Shown here: one piece after another, positions 19,565 through 28,482 of the stretch
How the letters are laid out: each line of letters opens with the position of its first letter
Position numbering within the stretch: the stretch's first letter is position 1
Assembly (NCBI RefSeq): GCF_002479495.1
Contig: NZ_DLNQ01000010.1
Coordinates: 62,001 to 126,000 of the forward strand
Direction: 5' to 3'
Source: Brevundimonas sp. UBA7506
Lineage (GTDB): Bacteria; Pseudomonadota; Alphaproteobacteria; Caulobacterales; Caulobacteraceae
DNA length: 64,000 bases
Position numbers and translations under genes: made by a program
Notes under the pieces: generated by a model
What the model was told of the DNA's origin: nothing
Database searches by the model: none
Seen by the model: only the letters and a program-made list of their open reading frames with translations

Positions 19565-20269
19565 ATGCGGCTTTCCAGACGTGGCTTGATCTTGGGCGGT
19601 TCGGCCCTGTTGGCGGGATGTTCTTCCGCCGCTTCGACCACCAACCTCCAGCTCGCCGGCGCCGCGCCTGCCAGCCTTCCTGTCGTTCCGGTCCCGACCG
19701 TTGTGGCCCAGCCTGTGCTTACGGCCAAGGCCTCCGGCCCCGTCATTGATCCGCACGGCGTCGTCCGCAAGGACCTGATGGAGCGCGCCCACGCCGCCCT
19801 GGACACCCACGGCCACAAGATTTCCAAACGCGACCGGATGTATCTGGTCGATTTCCAGAAGTTCTCGGGCGAGGACCGCTTCTACGAAGTCGATCTGGAA
19901 GGCGGCTGGGTCACGGCCTATCGCACCAGCCACGGCCGCGGCTCGGACCCGGCCCATTCGGGCTTCGCCCAGCGTTTCTCGAACCAGATGGACAGCCACA
20001 TGTCGTCGATCGGCGCCTACGCCACGGCCGGCGCCAGCTGGGGCTCGCAGCAGGGGCCGAACGTCCTGCTGGACGGGCTGGAGTATTCCAACGACCGGGC
20101 GCGCGAACGGGCCATCATCATCCACGGCGCCGACTACGCCGACCCGACCTTCCTGGCCCGCGAGGGCAAGCTGGGCCGGTCCTACGGCTGCTTCTCGGTC
20201 TCCCACGCCGACCTGGCCCCCTTGCGCGAACGCATGGGCGAGGGCCGGCTCCTATTCGCCATGGCGTAA
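19565..20269 (+). CDS. YkuD_2-type murein L,D-transpeptidase-like lipoprotein
   Basis: A 234-residue protein. The N-terminus combines an arginine pair (SRRGLILGG) with a lipobox LLAGC (Cys19), so it is probably an exported lipoprotein. The catalytic region has IIIHGADYAD (His187) and RSYGCFSVSHAD (Cys209), matching the YkuD_2 L,D-transpeptidase catalytic domain. The substrate would be peptidoglycan stem peptides. The start has a short AGGGGCG ribosome-like site. It is oriented divergently from the amidohydrolase with a 127-base intergenic promoter region. Confidence 0.85.
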   Translation: MRLSRRGLILGGSALLAGCSSAASTTNLQLAGAAPASLPVVPVPTVVAQPVLTAKASGPVIDPHGVVRKDLMERAHAALDTHGHKISKRDRMYLVDFQKFSGEDRFYEVDLEGGWVTAYRTSHGRGSDPAHSGFAQRFSNQMDSHMSSIGAYATAGASWGSQQGPNVLLDGLEYSNDRARERAIIIHGADYADPTFLAREGKLGRSYGCFSVSHADLAPLRERMGEGRLLFAMA

Positions 20270-20360
20270 CGGGCAAGCTTCAAGCTTGACCGTGGGGGAT
20301 CTCGGGTAGATAGACGTCCCGTTTCGGGAAACCTTCGTTTCCTACCTGGGGCTCCATCTC

Positions 20361-20921
20361 ATGCCGTTTTCCATCCTGCGTCGCCTCGCCGGTGTCGTCT
20401 TCGCCGCCGCGACTCTGCTGGCCGCGCCTGCCGCCTTCGCCCAGACCTACACCATCCATCGCAGCTTCACCGGCGCCGGCGGCGTGACCGGCACAGCGAC
20501 GCTGGAAATGGCGAACTCGACCCAAACGGGGACGACAACGGTTGGCAACTTCGGAACCGTTCCTGCGGAACTGGTGTCCGCAACCATAAGCTTCAACAAT
20601 CTGGGCGGCGCCCCCACGTCGACGACCTTCACCCGCAGTCAGTTGAGCGGCTTCGTCTTCGATCGCAGCAGCGGCACGATCACGGACATCAACTTCTGGG
20701 CCCCCGCCAACGCCGACGGCTATGAGATGAGCGGCGTAGTGGCTTTCGACACGGCGGTCACGAAGGGCGCTTATCGCGTCGATGTCACCAACGCCGTGGG
20801 CGCGCCGCCCGTCCCGGCCGCCGTTCCGACGATGACGGAATGGGCGATGATCCTCTTCGCTCTGGCCCTGGCCGGCGGCGCCGCCCTGATGATCCAACGC
20901 CGTCGCTCGGAACTGGCCTGA
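20361..20921 (+). CDS. IPTL-CTERM-like sorting-signal surface protein
   Basis: A 186-residue exported protein. An N-terminal signal peptide (FAAATLLAAPAAFAQ) is followed by a beta-rich, Thr/Gly-rich domain with no recognised family. The C-terminus has the tripartite form of protein-sorting signals: the motif VPTMTEWAMIL, a membrane helix (FALALAGGAALMI) and a basic end (QRRRSELA). This closely matches the IPTL-CTERM class normally associated with exosortase-type processing. No exosortase gene is in the window. It is a single-gene unit flanked by hairpin-forming sequence. Confidence 0.78.
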   Translation: MPFSILRRLAGVVFAAATLLAAPAAFAQTYTIHRSFTGAGGVTGTATLEMANSTQTGTTTVGNFGTVPAELVSATISFNNLGGAPTSTTFTRSQLSGFVFDRSSGTITDINFWAPANADGYEMSGVVAFDTAVTKGAYRVDVTNAVGAPPVPAAVPTMTEWAMILFALALAGGAALMIQRRRSELA

Positions 20922-20965
20922 TCAGGAGACGGGTTCGGCGGCCAGCCGTCGCCGAACCCTTCATC

Positions 20966-21040
20966 GCCGCTCAGCGCGGCTACATTGTTCCGGGAGCCGC
21001 TCAGCGCGGCTCCATTCCCGGACGCCGCTTAACGCGGCTC
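20966..21040. repeat. three short palindromic direct repeats at the 3' end of purD
   Basis: The 16-base unit GCCGCTCAGCGCGGCT occurs at 20966-20981 and again at 20996-21011. A variant (two changes) is at 21024-21039, where it contains the purD stop codon. Each unit is nearly self-complementary and can form a short hairpin. The periods are 30 and 28 bases. They lie in the convergent gap between the IPTL-CTERM gene and purD, and could act as transcript 3'-end stabilisers or weak terminators. Confidence 0.7.
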
Positions 21041-22306
21041 CAGCGCCCGCCAGCCGATGTCCGAGCGATGGAAACCGCCGGGCCAGTCGATCTTGGCGAC
21101 CGCCTCATAGGCCCGGGCACGCGCCTCGGCGATATCGGCGCCATGGGCGCAGACGTTCAGCACCCGACCGCCCGCCGCGACCAGAGCGCCGTCGTCGCGC
21201 TTCCTGGTCCCCGCATGGAAGACCTGGACGTGAGGGCCGAAATCCTGATCGGCGCCGCGAATGACCGAGCCCTCCAGCGGGCTGTCGGGGTAGCCCTTGG
21301 CCGCCAGAACCACGGTGATGACCACCCCGTCCTTGAACCGGGGCGTCGACGCCTTCGACAGGTCGCCGCGCGCGCAGGCGAGCAGCAGGGGCACGATGTC
21401 GCCGTCGAAGCGCATCATCAGCACCTGGCATTCGGGGTCGCCGAAGCGGGCGTTGAACTCGACCACCTTGGGGCCTTCATCCGTCGCCATCAGGCCAGCG
21501 TAGAGGACGCCGCGATAGGGCGCGCCCTCGGCGGCCATCATGCGGATGGTCGGCTGGACCACGCGTTCGTCGGCCTGCTGCACCAGTTCGGGCGTAAAGA
21601 CCGGCGCCGGCGAATAGGCGCCCATGCCGCCCGTGTTCGGCCCCAAGTCGCCGTCGAAGGCGCGCTTGTGGTCTTGGGCCCCGCCGAACAGGACGGCCTG
21701 CTTGCCGTCGCACAAGGCGAACAGCGAGCCCTCCTCGCCGTCCATGAACTCTTCGATCACCACGCGCGACCCGGCCGAGCCGAAGCGGCCGCCCAGCATC
21801 CGCTCGATCTCGGCCTCGGCGTCGGCCTTGTCGGGGCTGATGGCCACGCCCTTGCCCGCCGCCAGGCCGTCGGCCTTGATGACATAGGGGGCGGCGTAGT
21901 TGTTCAACGCCGCCTTGGCCTCTGCCACGTTCTCATAGACGCCGTAGCCCGCCGTCGGGATGCCGTGACGCTGCAGGAAGGCCTTCGAAAACGCTTTCGA
22001 GGTTTCCAGCTGCGCCGCCTTGGCCGTCGGGCCGAAGCAGGGGATGCCTACGCTGTTGAGGCGATCGGCCAAACCCTCGGCCAGGGCCGATTCGGGGCCG
22101 ACCACGACCAGGTCCGCCTTCATCTCGCGCGCCAGGGCCGTCAGGGCGTCGGCGTCGGTCGCCTTGATCTCGGACTTGAGCTCGGCGTGTTTCGCCATGC
22201 CGGGATTGCCGGGCGCGGCGACGAGCCGCGTGACCAGCGGCGACTGGGCGATTTTCCAGGCCAGGGCGTGTTCACGCCCTCCGGATCCGACGAGCAGAAT
22301 GTTCAT
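21029..22306 (-). CDS. purD: phosphoribosylamine-glycine ligase
   Basis: A 425-residue ATP-grasp enzyme that makes glycinamide ribonucleotide, the second step of purine synthesis. It starts with MNILLVGSGGREHALAWK and has the family segments ADGLAAGKGVAI, EEFMDGEEGSLFAL, GGMGAYSPAPVFTPEL and FNARFGDPECQVLM. Length is canonical. It stands alone on the minus strand; the last codons lie inside a small palindromic repeat. A lipoprotein gene lies upstream on the same strand. Confidence 0.97.
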   Translation of the reverse strand: MNILLVGSGGREHALAWKIAQSPLVTRLVAAPGNPGMAKHAELKSEIKATDADALTALAREMKADLVVVGPESALAEGLADRLNSVGIPCFGPTAKAAQLETSKAFSKAFLQRHGIPTAGYGVYENVAEAKAALNNYAAPYVIKADGLAAGKGVAISPDKADAEAEIERMLGGRFGSAGSRVVIEEFMDGEEGSLFALCDGKQAVLFGGAQDHKRAFDGDLGPNTGGMGAYSPAPVFTPELVQQADERVVQPTIRMMAAEGAPYRGVLYAGLMATDEGPKVVEFNARFGDPECQVLMMRFDGDIVPLLLACARGDLSKASTPRFKDGVVITVVLAAKGYPDSPLEGSVIRGADQDFGPHVQVFHAGTRKRDDGALVAAGGRVLNVCAHGADIAEARARAYEAVAKIDWPGGFHRSDIGWRALEPR

Positions 22307-22354
22307 ATGCGCGCAATGACCGCCCCCGCCGTCCGGGTCAAGCGGGAGAAAGGG

Positions 22355-22792
22355 TTACTGCGCCGGCGGCGTCCAGCGCGGCAGGGCCGCCAACTGCTGC
22401 GCCGTCAGGTCAGTGGTCAGATCCTTGTCGGCGGCGTTGTTGCGCGCAAGACCGCGAATCTGATCGACGGGAACCTGCACCTTCACGTCGTCCGGCCCTT
22501 CAAGTTCGACCACCACGTGGGTCAACTTGCCGGACGCATCCAGGACAAGGGTTTCGACATCGCCGAGGTCGGTGTTGTCGGCGGACAGAAGATCTGCGTC
22601 TTCCAACTGAGAGCGCGACATGCCGAAGGCCAGGGCTGCGTCAGCCGTCGCCGCGTCGGCGCGCGTCTCGGTCACCGGGGCGGGTTGCGCGCCGGGTGCG
22701 GGCGACTGAACGACATCGTCGGTACGATTGTCGCCACAGGCGGCCAGCATGAGAACAGCGAAGGAGGCGGCACTCAGGGCATGGATATTCAT
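22355..22792 (-). CDS. lipoprotein with PRC-barrel-like domain
   Basis: A 145-residue protein with a lipoprotein signal (AVLMLAACGDN; Cys19). An acidic Ala/Thr-rich linker precedes a domain near residues 60-125 with the pattern LLSADNTDLGDVETLVLDASGKLTHVVVE, split here by description only, which resembles PRC-barrel domains of membrane-associated proteins. Function is unknown. It is followed by purD on the same strand, 48 bases away, and preceded by a small membrane protein. Confidence 0.68.
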   Translation of the reverse strand: MNIHALSAASFAVLMLAACGDNRTDDVVQSPAPGAQPAPVTETRADAATADAALAFGMSRSQLEDADLLSADNTDLGDVETLVLDASGKLTHVVVELEGPDDVKVQVPVDQIRGLARNNAADKDLTTDLTAQQLAALPRWTPPAQ

Positions 22793-22807
22793 CAGGCTTC
22801 CTTGGTT

Positions 22808-22969
22808 TCAAAACAGGGCGGAGGCGACATAGATCACCGCCCCCAGCAACAGGATGGCGCCGATCACTAGCCACGGGCTGACCGAGGGCGCATGACTACG
22901 GCGCGACATCTGCCGTTCACGCGGGGCGCGTTCGGCGGGATCGGTTCCGGGCGGATCGGCGGGCTCCAT
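22808..22969 (-). CDS. small tail-anchored membrane protein, unknown
   Basis: A 53-residue reading frame with a charged Pro/Arg-rich N-terminal half and a C-terminal membrane helix (WLVIGAILLLGAVIYVASALF). It would be tail-anchored with its N-terminus in the cytoplasm. The length and composition are typical of conserved small alphaproteobacterial proteins of unknown function. The ATG at 22969 is the only reasonable start. It sits divergent from xseA and 15 bases before the lipoprotein gene on the same strand. Confidence 0.5.
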   Translation of the reverse strand: MEPADPPGTDPAERAPRERQMSRRSHAPSVSPWLVIGAILLLGAVIYVASALF

Positions 22970-23035
22970 GGTCAAGCTAACGGACGCGGCCCCCGCCCCG
23001 TTCCCGCCTGCGACAAGACGGGCTAAGGTCGGGCC

Positions 23036-24523
23036 ATGATCTCCGACGACGACTATGCTTTCGAAGGCCCCGCCGAGGCGCCCGCCGCCGCGCGCGACAA
23101 CAATCCGCCCCTGTCGATCTCGGAGCTCAGCTTCGCGCTGAAGCGCACGCTGGAGGACCGCTTCGGCCACGTTCGCCTGCGCGGCGAGATCTCCAAGGTC
23201 AACCGCCACGCCTCGGGCCACGTCTATCTGACGCTGAAGGACGACAAGGCCGCCATCGACGGGGTGATCTGGAAGGGCGTGGTCAAGGGTCTGGGCGCCC
23301 AGCCGGAAAGCGGGCTGGAAGTCATCGTCACCGGCAAGATCACCTCCTACCCTGCGCGCTCCTCCTATCAGATCGTCATCGAGAGCATGGAGCCGGCAGG
23401 CGCGGGCGCCCTGCTGGCCCAGCTGGAACGGCTGAAGGCGCGGCTGCGCGACGAGGGCCTGTTCGAGCCGAACCGCAAGAAGCCCCTGCCGACCTTCCCG
23501 GCGACCATCGGCGTCATCACCAGCCCGACCGGGGCCGTGATCCGCGACATCCTGCACCGCATCGCCGAGCGCTGGCCCTGCCGCGTCATCGTCTGGCCGG
23601 TGGTGGTTCAGGGTGACGCCGCCAGCGGTCAGGTGGCCAACGCCATTCGCGGCTTTGACGCCATGCGCACGGATGGCCCGATCCCCCGCCCCGACCTTCT
23701 GATCGTCGCGCGCGGCGGCGGCTCGGTCGAGGACCTGTGGTGCTTCAACGACGAGGCCCTGGCCCGCACCGTGGCCGAGGCCCGCATCCCCATCATCTCG
23801 GCCGTGGGGCACGAGACCGACACCACCCTGATCGACTTCGTCTCCGACCGCCGCGCGCCCACGCCGACCGGGGCCGCCGAAATCGCCACCCCGGTCCTGG
23901 CCGACCTGCGCTGGGCGCTGAGCGATCTGGAGGCGCGTCTGGCGCGGGCCGGGTCGCGCCTGCTGGAAGACCGCCGCACCCGTCTGCGCGCTGCTGCGCG
24001 CGGCCTGCCCGCCCGGCCTGAAGATCTGCTGGCCCTGCCGCAGCAAAGGCTCGACCACGCCGCCAGCCGTCTGGGTTCGGGTCTGCACCGCAACGTCGCC
24101 GTGCACGAGCGTCAGCTGGCGGTGATCGGCGGGCGCCTGTCGAAAGGGCTGCTGGACCGCGCCATCGAGCGGCGCGGCGACCGTCTGGCCGCCTATGCCG
24201 ACCGTTTCGGCCCGGCCATGAAGCGGCGGCTGGACCGCGACGAGACGCGGCTGGCCGCCCTGTCGCGGGCGCTGGCGACCCTCGATCCCAGACGGCCCAA
24301 GCCCGGCTTCGCTCGCATCGAGGACGAAGCCGGCGCCATGATCGCCTCCGCCGCCGGCCTGTCGCCGGGTCAGGCCGTGCGCATCGTCTTTGGCGACGGC
24401 GTCAAGGGCGCGACAATCGACGTCGAGGGCGCTACGCCGCGTCCGTCCCCAGTCACGCCGCTCGCGCCCAAACCGGTGCCGCGCCCGAAGGCGCCGGCGG
24501 TGGACCAGGGCGATCTATTCTAG
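23036..24523 (+). CDS. xseA: exodeoxyribonuclease VII large subunit
   Basis: A 495-residue protein. The N-terminal OB-fold ([27 protein letters not shown]) is followed by the nuclease domain with [37 protein letters not shown] and [24 protein letters not shown] coiled-coil-rich C-terminal region follows, as in the family. Together with XseB it degrades single-stranded DNA to oligonucleotides. xseB is not present here. The gene ends at a 131-base composite inverted repeat shared with the convergent peptidase gene. Confidence 0.97.
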   Translation: MISDDDYAFEGPAEAPAAARDNNPPLSISELSFALKRTLEDRFGHVRLRGEISKVNRHASGHVYLTLKDDKAAIDGVIWKGVVKGLGAQPESGLEVIVTGKITSYPARSSYQIVIESMEPAGAGALLAQLERLKARLRDEGLFEPNRKKPLPTFPATIGVITSPTGAVIRDILHRIAERWPCRVIVWPVVVQGDAASGQVANAIRGFDAMRTDGPIPRPDLLIVARGGGSVEDLWCFNDEALARTVAEARIPIISAVGHETDTTLIDFVSDRRAPTPTGAAEIATPVLADLRWALSDLEARLARAGSRLLEDRRTRLRAAARGLPARPEDLLALPQQRLDHAASRLGSGLHRNVAVHERQLAVIGGRLSKGLLDRAIERRGDRLAAYADRFGPAMKRRLDRDETRLAALSRALATLDPRRPKPGFARIEDEAGAMIASAAGLSPGQAVRIVFGDGVKGATIDVEGATPRPSPVTPLAPKPVPRPKAPAVDQGDLF

Positions 24524-24529
24524 CCCAAA

Positions 24530-24660
24530 TCCACTCATCCCCGCGGAGGCGGGGACCCAGTGCTTTGGCTAGAACCGCTACGCTTTGGATCTTCAGAAAA
24601 ATTTCCGATGGCAGAGCGCGAGGTTCTTACTGGGTCCCCGCCTCCGCGGGGATGAGCGGA
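24530..24660. repeat. composite inverted repeat, family A, copy 1
   Basis: Two 32-base arms, 24530-24561 and 24629-24660, are inverted copies with one mismatch, around a 67-base spacer. Each arm itself contains the hairpin CCCCGCGGAGGCGGGG. A second copy of the same family, with AAG for AGG in the arm, lies at 50197-50295. Located between the convergent xseA and P1 peptidase genes, it could terminate both. The structure resembles paired REP (BIME-like) elements or a non-autonomous miniature element. Confidence 0.85.
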
Positions 24661-24669
24661 TGGAGAAAT

Positions 24670-25824
24670 CTAGCGGCTCAGCAGGCCCCTCACCGTCTCG
24701 ACATCCAACGCCTCGACCGTCACCGGCTTGCCGTCGATGATCGAGGTGGTGGTCTCGGCCTTAAGCAGGGAGTTGAGGATGGCCTCCTCGGTCGCCTCGG
24801 CCACGGCGACGAACAGGGGCGACATGCGGTCGTTGGGCCAGTCGACGACCGTCGCCTGCCCGCCACGCCGCTCGGGCGTCCGCCGCACGCCCTCGTGGGT
24901 AGAGAAGGCGATGGCGTAGTCGCCCGATCCGTTCGAGAAGGCCGCCCCCGTCCGCGACAGACCGGCGAAGGCGCGGTCCGCCAGCCGCTCCAGATTGCGG
25001 TCCGACAGGGGGGCGTCGGTCGCCACCACGATCATGATCGAGCCGTCCGCACGCTCGGCCTCGACCTCCTGACGCAGGAAGTAACGGCCCAGCGGCTCGC
25101 CGACGGGCGTGCCGTCCATGCTCAGCACCCCGCCGAAGTTCGACTGGACCAGCACCCCCACGGTGAAACCGCCCAGACTGATCGGCAGCTTGCGCGAGCT
25201 GGTCCCGATGCCGCCCTTGAAACCGAAGGCGATGGTGCCCGTCCCGGCCCCGACCGCGCCCTGATCCACCGGGCCGCCCGTCGCCGTCTCGATCGCCCGC
25301 ACCACGTCGGCGGCGGTCACCACACGCGCGCGGATGTCGTTCAGGCCGCCGTCGTTCGTCTCGCCCACCACGGCGTTGACCGAGCGGATGTCCTCGTGCC
25401 CCGGCTGTTTCAACGTCCAGTCCAGGATTCCGTCAATTCCGCGCGCCACCGACAGGGTGTTGGTCAGGACGATAGGCGTCTCGATCTCGCCCAGCTCACG
25501 AATCTGGGTGGCGCCCGCCAGCTTGCCAAAGCCGTTGGCCACCGACAGCCCCGCCGGAACCTTGTCACGGAACAGGTCGCCGCCATGCGGCAGGATGGCC
25601 GTCACCCCGGTGCGGATACTGTCGCCGCGCCGCAGCGTCACCTGGCCCACGCGCACGCCCGCCACGTCGGTGATGGCGTTCAGCGGTCCGGGCGACAGGA
25701 CGCCCGGCGTCCGGCCCAGATCACGAATCGTCGGTCGCGCCCCGCCCGTTTGCACGACGACCGGCGACGTCGCCAGCACCGTCACCAGGGCGAAAGCGGA
25801 CCACATAAGAGGCGAACGGATCAT
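24670..25824 (-). CDS. exported P1 (DmpA-like) N-terminal nucleophile aminopeptidase
   Basis: A 384-residue protein of peptidase family S58. A signal peptide-like start (WSAFALVTVLATSPVVV) suggests export. The family blocks are AITDVAGVRVGQVTL, AVVGETNDGGLNDI, AFGFKGGIGTSSR and SNFGG (Asn229). The chain-splitting site is predicted between Gly261 and Ser262 in DGSIMIVVATDAPL; Ser262 would become the N-terminal nucleophile, as in DmpA (Gly249-Ser250). Members cleave D-amino-acid or beta-amino-acid peptides. The start has no strong ribosome site. Confidence 0.88.
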   Translation of the reverse strand: MIRSPLMWSAFALVTVLATSPVVVQTGGARPTIRDLGRTPGVLSPGPLNAITDVAGVRVGQVTLRRGDSIRTGVTAILPHGGDLFRDKVPAGLSVANGFGKLAGATQIRELGEIETPIVLTNTLSVARGIDGILDWTLKQPGHEDIRSVNAVVGETNDGGLNDIRARVVTAADVVRAIETATGGPVDQGAVGAGTGTIAFGFKGGIGTSSRKLPISLGGFTVGVLVQSNFGGVLSMDGTPVGEPLGRYFLRQEVEAERADGSIMIVVATDAPLSDRNLERLADRAFAGLSRTGAAFSNGSGDYAIAFSTHEGVRRTPERRGGQATVVDWPNDRMSPLFVAVAEATEEAILNSLLKAETTTSIIDGKPVTVEALDVETVRGLLSR

Positions 25825-25908
25825 CGGCGGTTCCTGTCACTGACCAGTTTTCAAATGACATCGATTCGCCTCTCGTCTCTTGCGACAAGCCATGCCAATC
25901 ATCGCTAC

Positions 25909-26121
25909 ATGACGACGCCTGCTTCTCCTCCTGTTTCGCCCTCGCCCGCCACGCTCCACTACGGCGACGGCGAGTTCGCCGTGCTGCGCCCCGGCGCCTA
26001 TGTGACCTGCGCCGTCAGCGGCGTGCCTATTCCATTGCCCGCCCTGCGCTACTGGTCGGCCGAGCGGCAGGAAGCCTACGCCAGTCCGCTGGAATTCATG
26101 GCCGCCGCGCGCGACGCCTGA
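25909..26121 (+). CDS. DUF2093 domain protein
   Basis: A 70-residue soluble protein that is a single DUF2093 domain: LHYGDGEFAVLRPGAYVTCAVSG, then IPLPALRYWSAERQEAYASP. It may bind a metal through the lone Cys near residue 34, but no cluster is seen. The function is unknown. In Rhizobiales the DUF2093 gene usually follows lpxK directly. Here it lies 7.8 kb downstream of lpxK, beside a response regulator and near an LpxL-like acyltransferase. Confidence 0.85.
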   Translation: MTTPASPPVSPSPATLHYGDGEFAVLRPGAYVTCAVSGVPIPLPALRYWSAERQEAYASPLEFMAAARDA

Positions 26122-26184
26122 CCCTCGCCATCCGCTTTTCCTTCGCGGCGCGCTCCCGGCGGCCGTCAGATCGTGTCGTGTCCC

Positions 26185-26682
26185 ATGTCCGCCCTGCAGT
26201 CGCTCGACATCCTGCTCGCCGACGACAATCCCAACATGCGGGCCATCGTCTCGGCTATGTTGAAGTCAGTCGGCGTGGGCCGGGTGCGCGAAGTCGAGGA
26301 CGGGGCCGCCGCCCTGGAAGCCCTGAAAAAGCGACCGGCCGACATGGCCATCGTCGACTTCCGAATGCTGCCGGTGGACGGCGTGACTTTCACCCAGCTG
26401 ATCCGCACGGCTGAGGACAGCCCCAATCCCTATCTGCCGATCATCATGATGACGGGTCATTCGGAGAAGCGCCGCGTCACAGAGGCGCGTGATGCGGGCG
26501 TGACGGAGTTCGTGGCCAAGCCGGTCAACGCCCCCGCGCTTCTGGCGCGGATCGAGGCGGTGATCATGCGCCCGCGTCCCTTCATCCGGGGCGGCGACTA
26601 TTTCGGCCCCGACCGGCGCCGGACCCAGCCGGACAACTATGACGGCCCGTTCCGCCGCGCCGGCGACGCCGTGATCGACTAG
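26185..26682 (+). CDS. CheY-like response regulator with Arg-rich tail
   Basis: A 165-residue protein. The receiver domain has the acidic pair Asp13/Asp14, phosphoacceptor Asp58 (AIVDFRML), Thr90 and Lys112 (VAKPVN). No DNA-binding or enzymatic output domain follows. Instead a tail of about 40 residues contains RPRPFIRGGDYFGPDRRR, a conserved-looking basic segment ending in FGPDRRR. The start at 26185 is used; a GTG 12 bases earlier is possible. Its stop is shared as a CTAG palindrome with the convergent acyltransferase. No cognate histidine kinase is adjacent. Confidence 0.87.
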   Translation: MSALQSLDILLADDNPNMRAIVSAMLKSVGVGRVREVEDGAAALEALKKRPADMAIVDFRMLPVDGVTFTQLIRTAEDSPNPYLPIIMMTGHSEKRRVTEARDAGVTEFVAKPVNAPALLARIEAVIMRPRPFIRGGDYFGPDRRRTQPDNYDGPFRRAGDAVID

Positions 26683-27611
26683 GCGTCCGAAGCCCTCAGC
26701 GCGGCATAGACAGCGGCCGGCCAGCGCTTGTGGACCCAGAACCAGTCCACGGGATGCTCGCGCACCCGATCCTCGACGAAGCGGTTGACCGCCTGAATGC
26801 CCGCCAGGACGTCGGCGGCCTTGTCTCCGGTGTCGGGCACGGCGATCGGCTCGTGCGCCGTGACGCGGAAGCGCACGCCGGGCAGGCGGGTCACCGACAG
26901 AGGCTGCATCACCGTGCCGAACTTCAGCGCCAGACGGGCCGCGCCGGGCGAGGCGTTGACCGGCTGGCCGAAGAACTCGACCTCCGGACCCTGGTTGTAT
27001 TTCTGATCGACCAGCAGGGCGATGGACTCGCCGCGCTTCATCCCCGCCATCAGCTCGCGCGTGCCGTCGCCCTTGGGCGCGAACAACTTGATGCCATAGC
27101 GTTCGCGGCTCTGGCGGATCAGGGCGTCGACATAGGGGTTGTTGGCGGCGCGATAGGTCACCTGGCAGGGCACGCCCGCCGCCATGATGACCGCCGCCAT
27201 GACCTCGAAATTGGCCAGGTGACCTGAGATCAGGACCACCGGTTTGCCGCTGTCGCGCACGGCGTGCAGCCGCTCCAGTCCGACGATGTCGATTCGGCCG
27301 CTTTCGGGCGTCAGGCGGTCCATGACGGCCAACTCGGCGAAGGTCCGTCCCGTCTGTTCCCACTGATCCACGGCCAAACGGTCGCGCTCGGCGGGGTCCA
27401 TGTCCGGGAAGGCGATGCGCAGGTTGCGCGTCACCGTCTTGTGCGTCCCTGTCAGCGGCCCCAGTCCGCGCAACAGCTTGCCGCCGAAACCTGAAGCCCC
27501 TTCGACGCCCAGCGCCCGCAGGAAGGCGAACAGCGCCTTGAACGCCACCGCCTCCAACCGCCAGTTCAGGTCCTGGAAAAAGCCGACCTTGTTGTCTTTA
27601 TCACCAGGCAA
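26679..27611 (-). CDS. LpxL/HtrB-like lipid A acyltransferase
   Basis: A 310-residue protein of the lysophospholipid/lipid A acyltransferase family. The catalytic HxxxxE motif is [12 protein letters not shown]; further blocks are [28 protein letters not shown] and [10 protein letters not shown] near the C-terminus. A hydrophobic N-terminal segment ([12 protein letters not shown]) anchors it. The start is a TTG at 27611, overlapping the end of the SDR gene by 11 bases. It would acylate Kdo2-lipid IVA or a related acceptor; the acyl chain and position are not determined. A later ATG would remove conserved sequence. Confidence 0.87.
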   Translation of the reverse strand: MPGDKDNKVGFFQDLNWRLEAVAFKALFAFLRALGVEGASGFGGKLLRGLGPLTGTHKTVTRNLRIAFPDMDPAERDRLAVDQWEQTGRTFAELAVMDRLTPESGRIDIVGLERLHAVRDSGKPVVLISGHLANFEVMAAVIMAAGVPCQVTYRAANNPYVDALIRQSRERYGIKLFAPKGDGTRELMAGMKRGESIALLVDQKYNQGPEVEFFGQPVNASPGAARLALKFGTVMQPLSVTRLPGVRFRVTAHEPIAVPDTGDKAADVLAGIQAVNRFVEDRVREHPVDWFWVHKRWPAAVYAALRASDA

Positions 27612-28371
27612 TCGTCAGTCCGCCGTCCACCACAAGGGTCTGCCCGGTCACATAGGCCGAGGCAGGGCTGCACAGATAGACCGCCGTGCCCGCGATTTCA
27701 TCAGGCTGGCCGATCCTTTTCAGCGGGGCGGGTTCGGTCACCGTCTTCAGCAGTTCGGGGTTCTCCCACAGGTATTTGGCGAAGTCAGTCTGGACCAGAC
27801 CCGGCGCGATGCAGTTCACGCGCACGTTGGACGGGCCGTATTCCACCGCCAGATTGCGCGCCAGCTGCATGTCGGCGGCCTTGGAGATGTTGTAGGCGCC
27901 GATCAGAGCATTCCCGCGAAGCCCGCCGATGGACGAGATGATCAGGATGGCCCCGTCTTTCCGCTCCAGCATCTGCGGCGCGACCATCTGGATCAGCCAG
28001 TGGTTGGAGATGACGTTGTTCTGAAGGATCTTCTCGAACAGGTCGTCGGCGATGCCCGCCATCGGCCCGGCGTAGGGGTTGGTCGCGGCGTTGCACACCA
28101 GGATGTCGATCTGGCCGAAAGCGCTGTTGGTCTCGTCCACCAGCCGCTGCAGATCTTCCTTGGAGGCGATGTTCGCGGGGATGGCGATGGCGCGGCCGAC
28201 GCCGTGCCTGTCGTTGATGGCGGCGGCGACCTCTTCGCACGGCCCGGCCTTGCGCGAAGAGATCACGACGCGGGCGCCGTGCTCGGCCAGACGCTCGGCG
28301 ATCGCCTTGCCTATGCCCTTGGAGGAGCCGGTGATGACCGCGACCTTGCCGCTCAGATCGAACAATTCCAT
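27601..28371 (-). CDS. SDR family oxidoreductase
   Basis: A 256-residue classical short-chain dehydrogenase. The cofactor motif is [12 protein letters not shown], the structural motif is CNAATNP in place of NNAG, and the catalytic Ser-Tyr-Lys is in [22 protein letters not shown]. The C-terminus ends [13 protein letters not shown]. It resembles FabG-like 3-oxoacyl reductases and other SDRs. The next gene on this strand, an LpxL-like acyltransferase, begins within its last codons, so they are probably co-translated. Confidence 0.88.
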   Translation of the reverse strand: MELFDLSGKVAVITGSSKGIGKAIAERLAEHGARVVISSRKAGPCEEVAAAINDRHGVGRAIAIPANIASKEDLQRLVDETNSAFGQIDILVCNAATNPYAGPMAGIADDLFEKILQNNVISNHWLIQMVAPQMLERKDGAILIISSIGGLRGNALIGAYNISKAADMQLARNLAVEYGPSNVRVNCIAPGLVQTDFAKYLWENPELLKTVTEPAPLKRIGQPDEIAGTAVYLCSPASAYVTGQTLVVDGGLTIAW

Positions 28372-28482
28372 GCGTTAACCTCCCTTTGGGCGGGTTTTCT
28401 GCGCCCCAACCCTAGCCGTTATCTCTAGTTAGACCGATACTCGGCCGATTCCATAAGGGAAAGGCGGCTCAACACCGGCCCC

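Noticed and set aside
20966..21040. Possible CRISPR array from repeated units
   Set aside because: Only three units, palindromic, with 12-14 base gaps; no cas genes and no spacer-length intervals.
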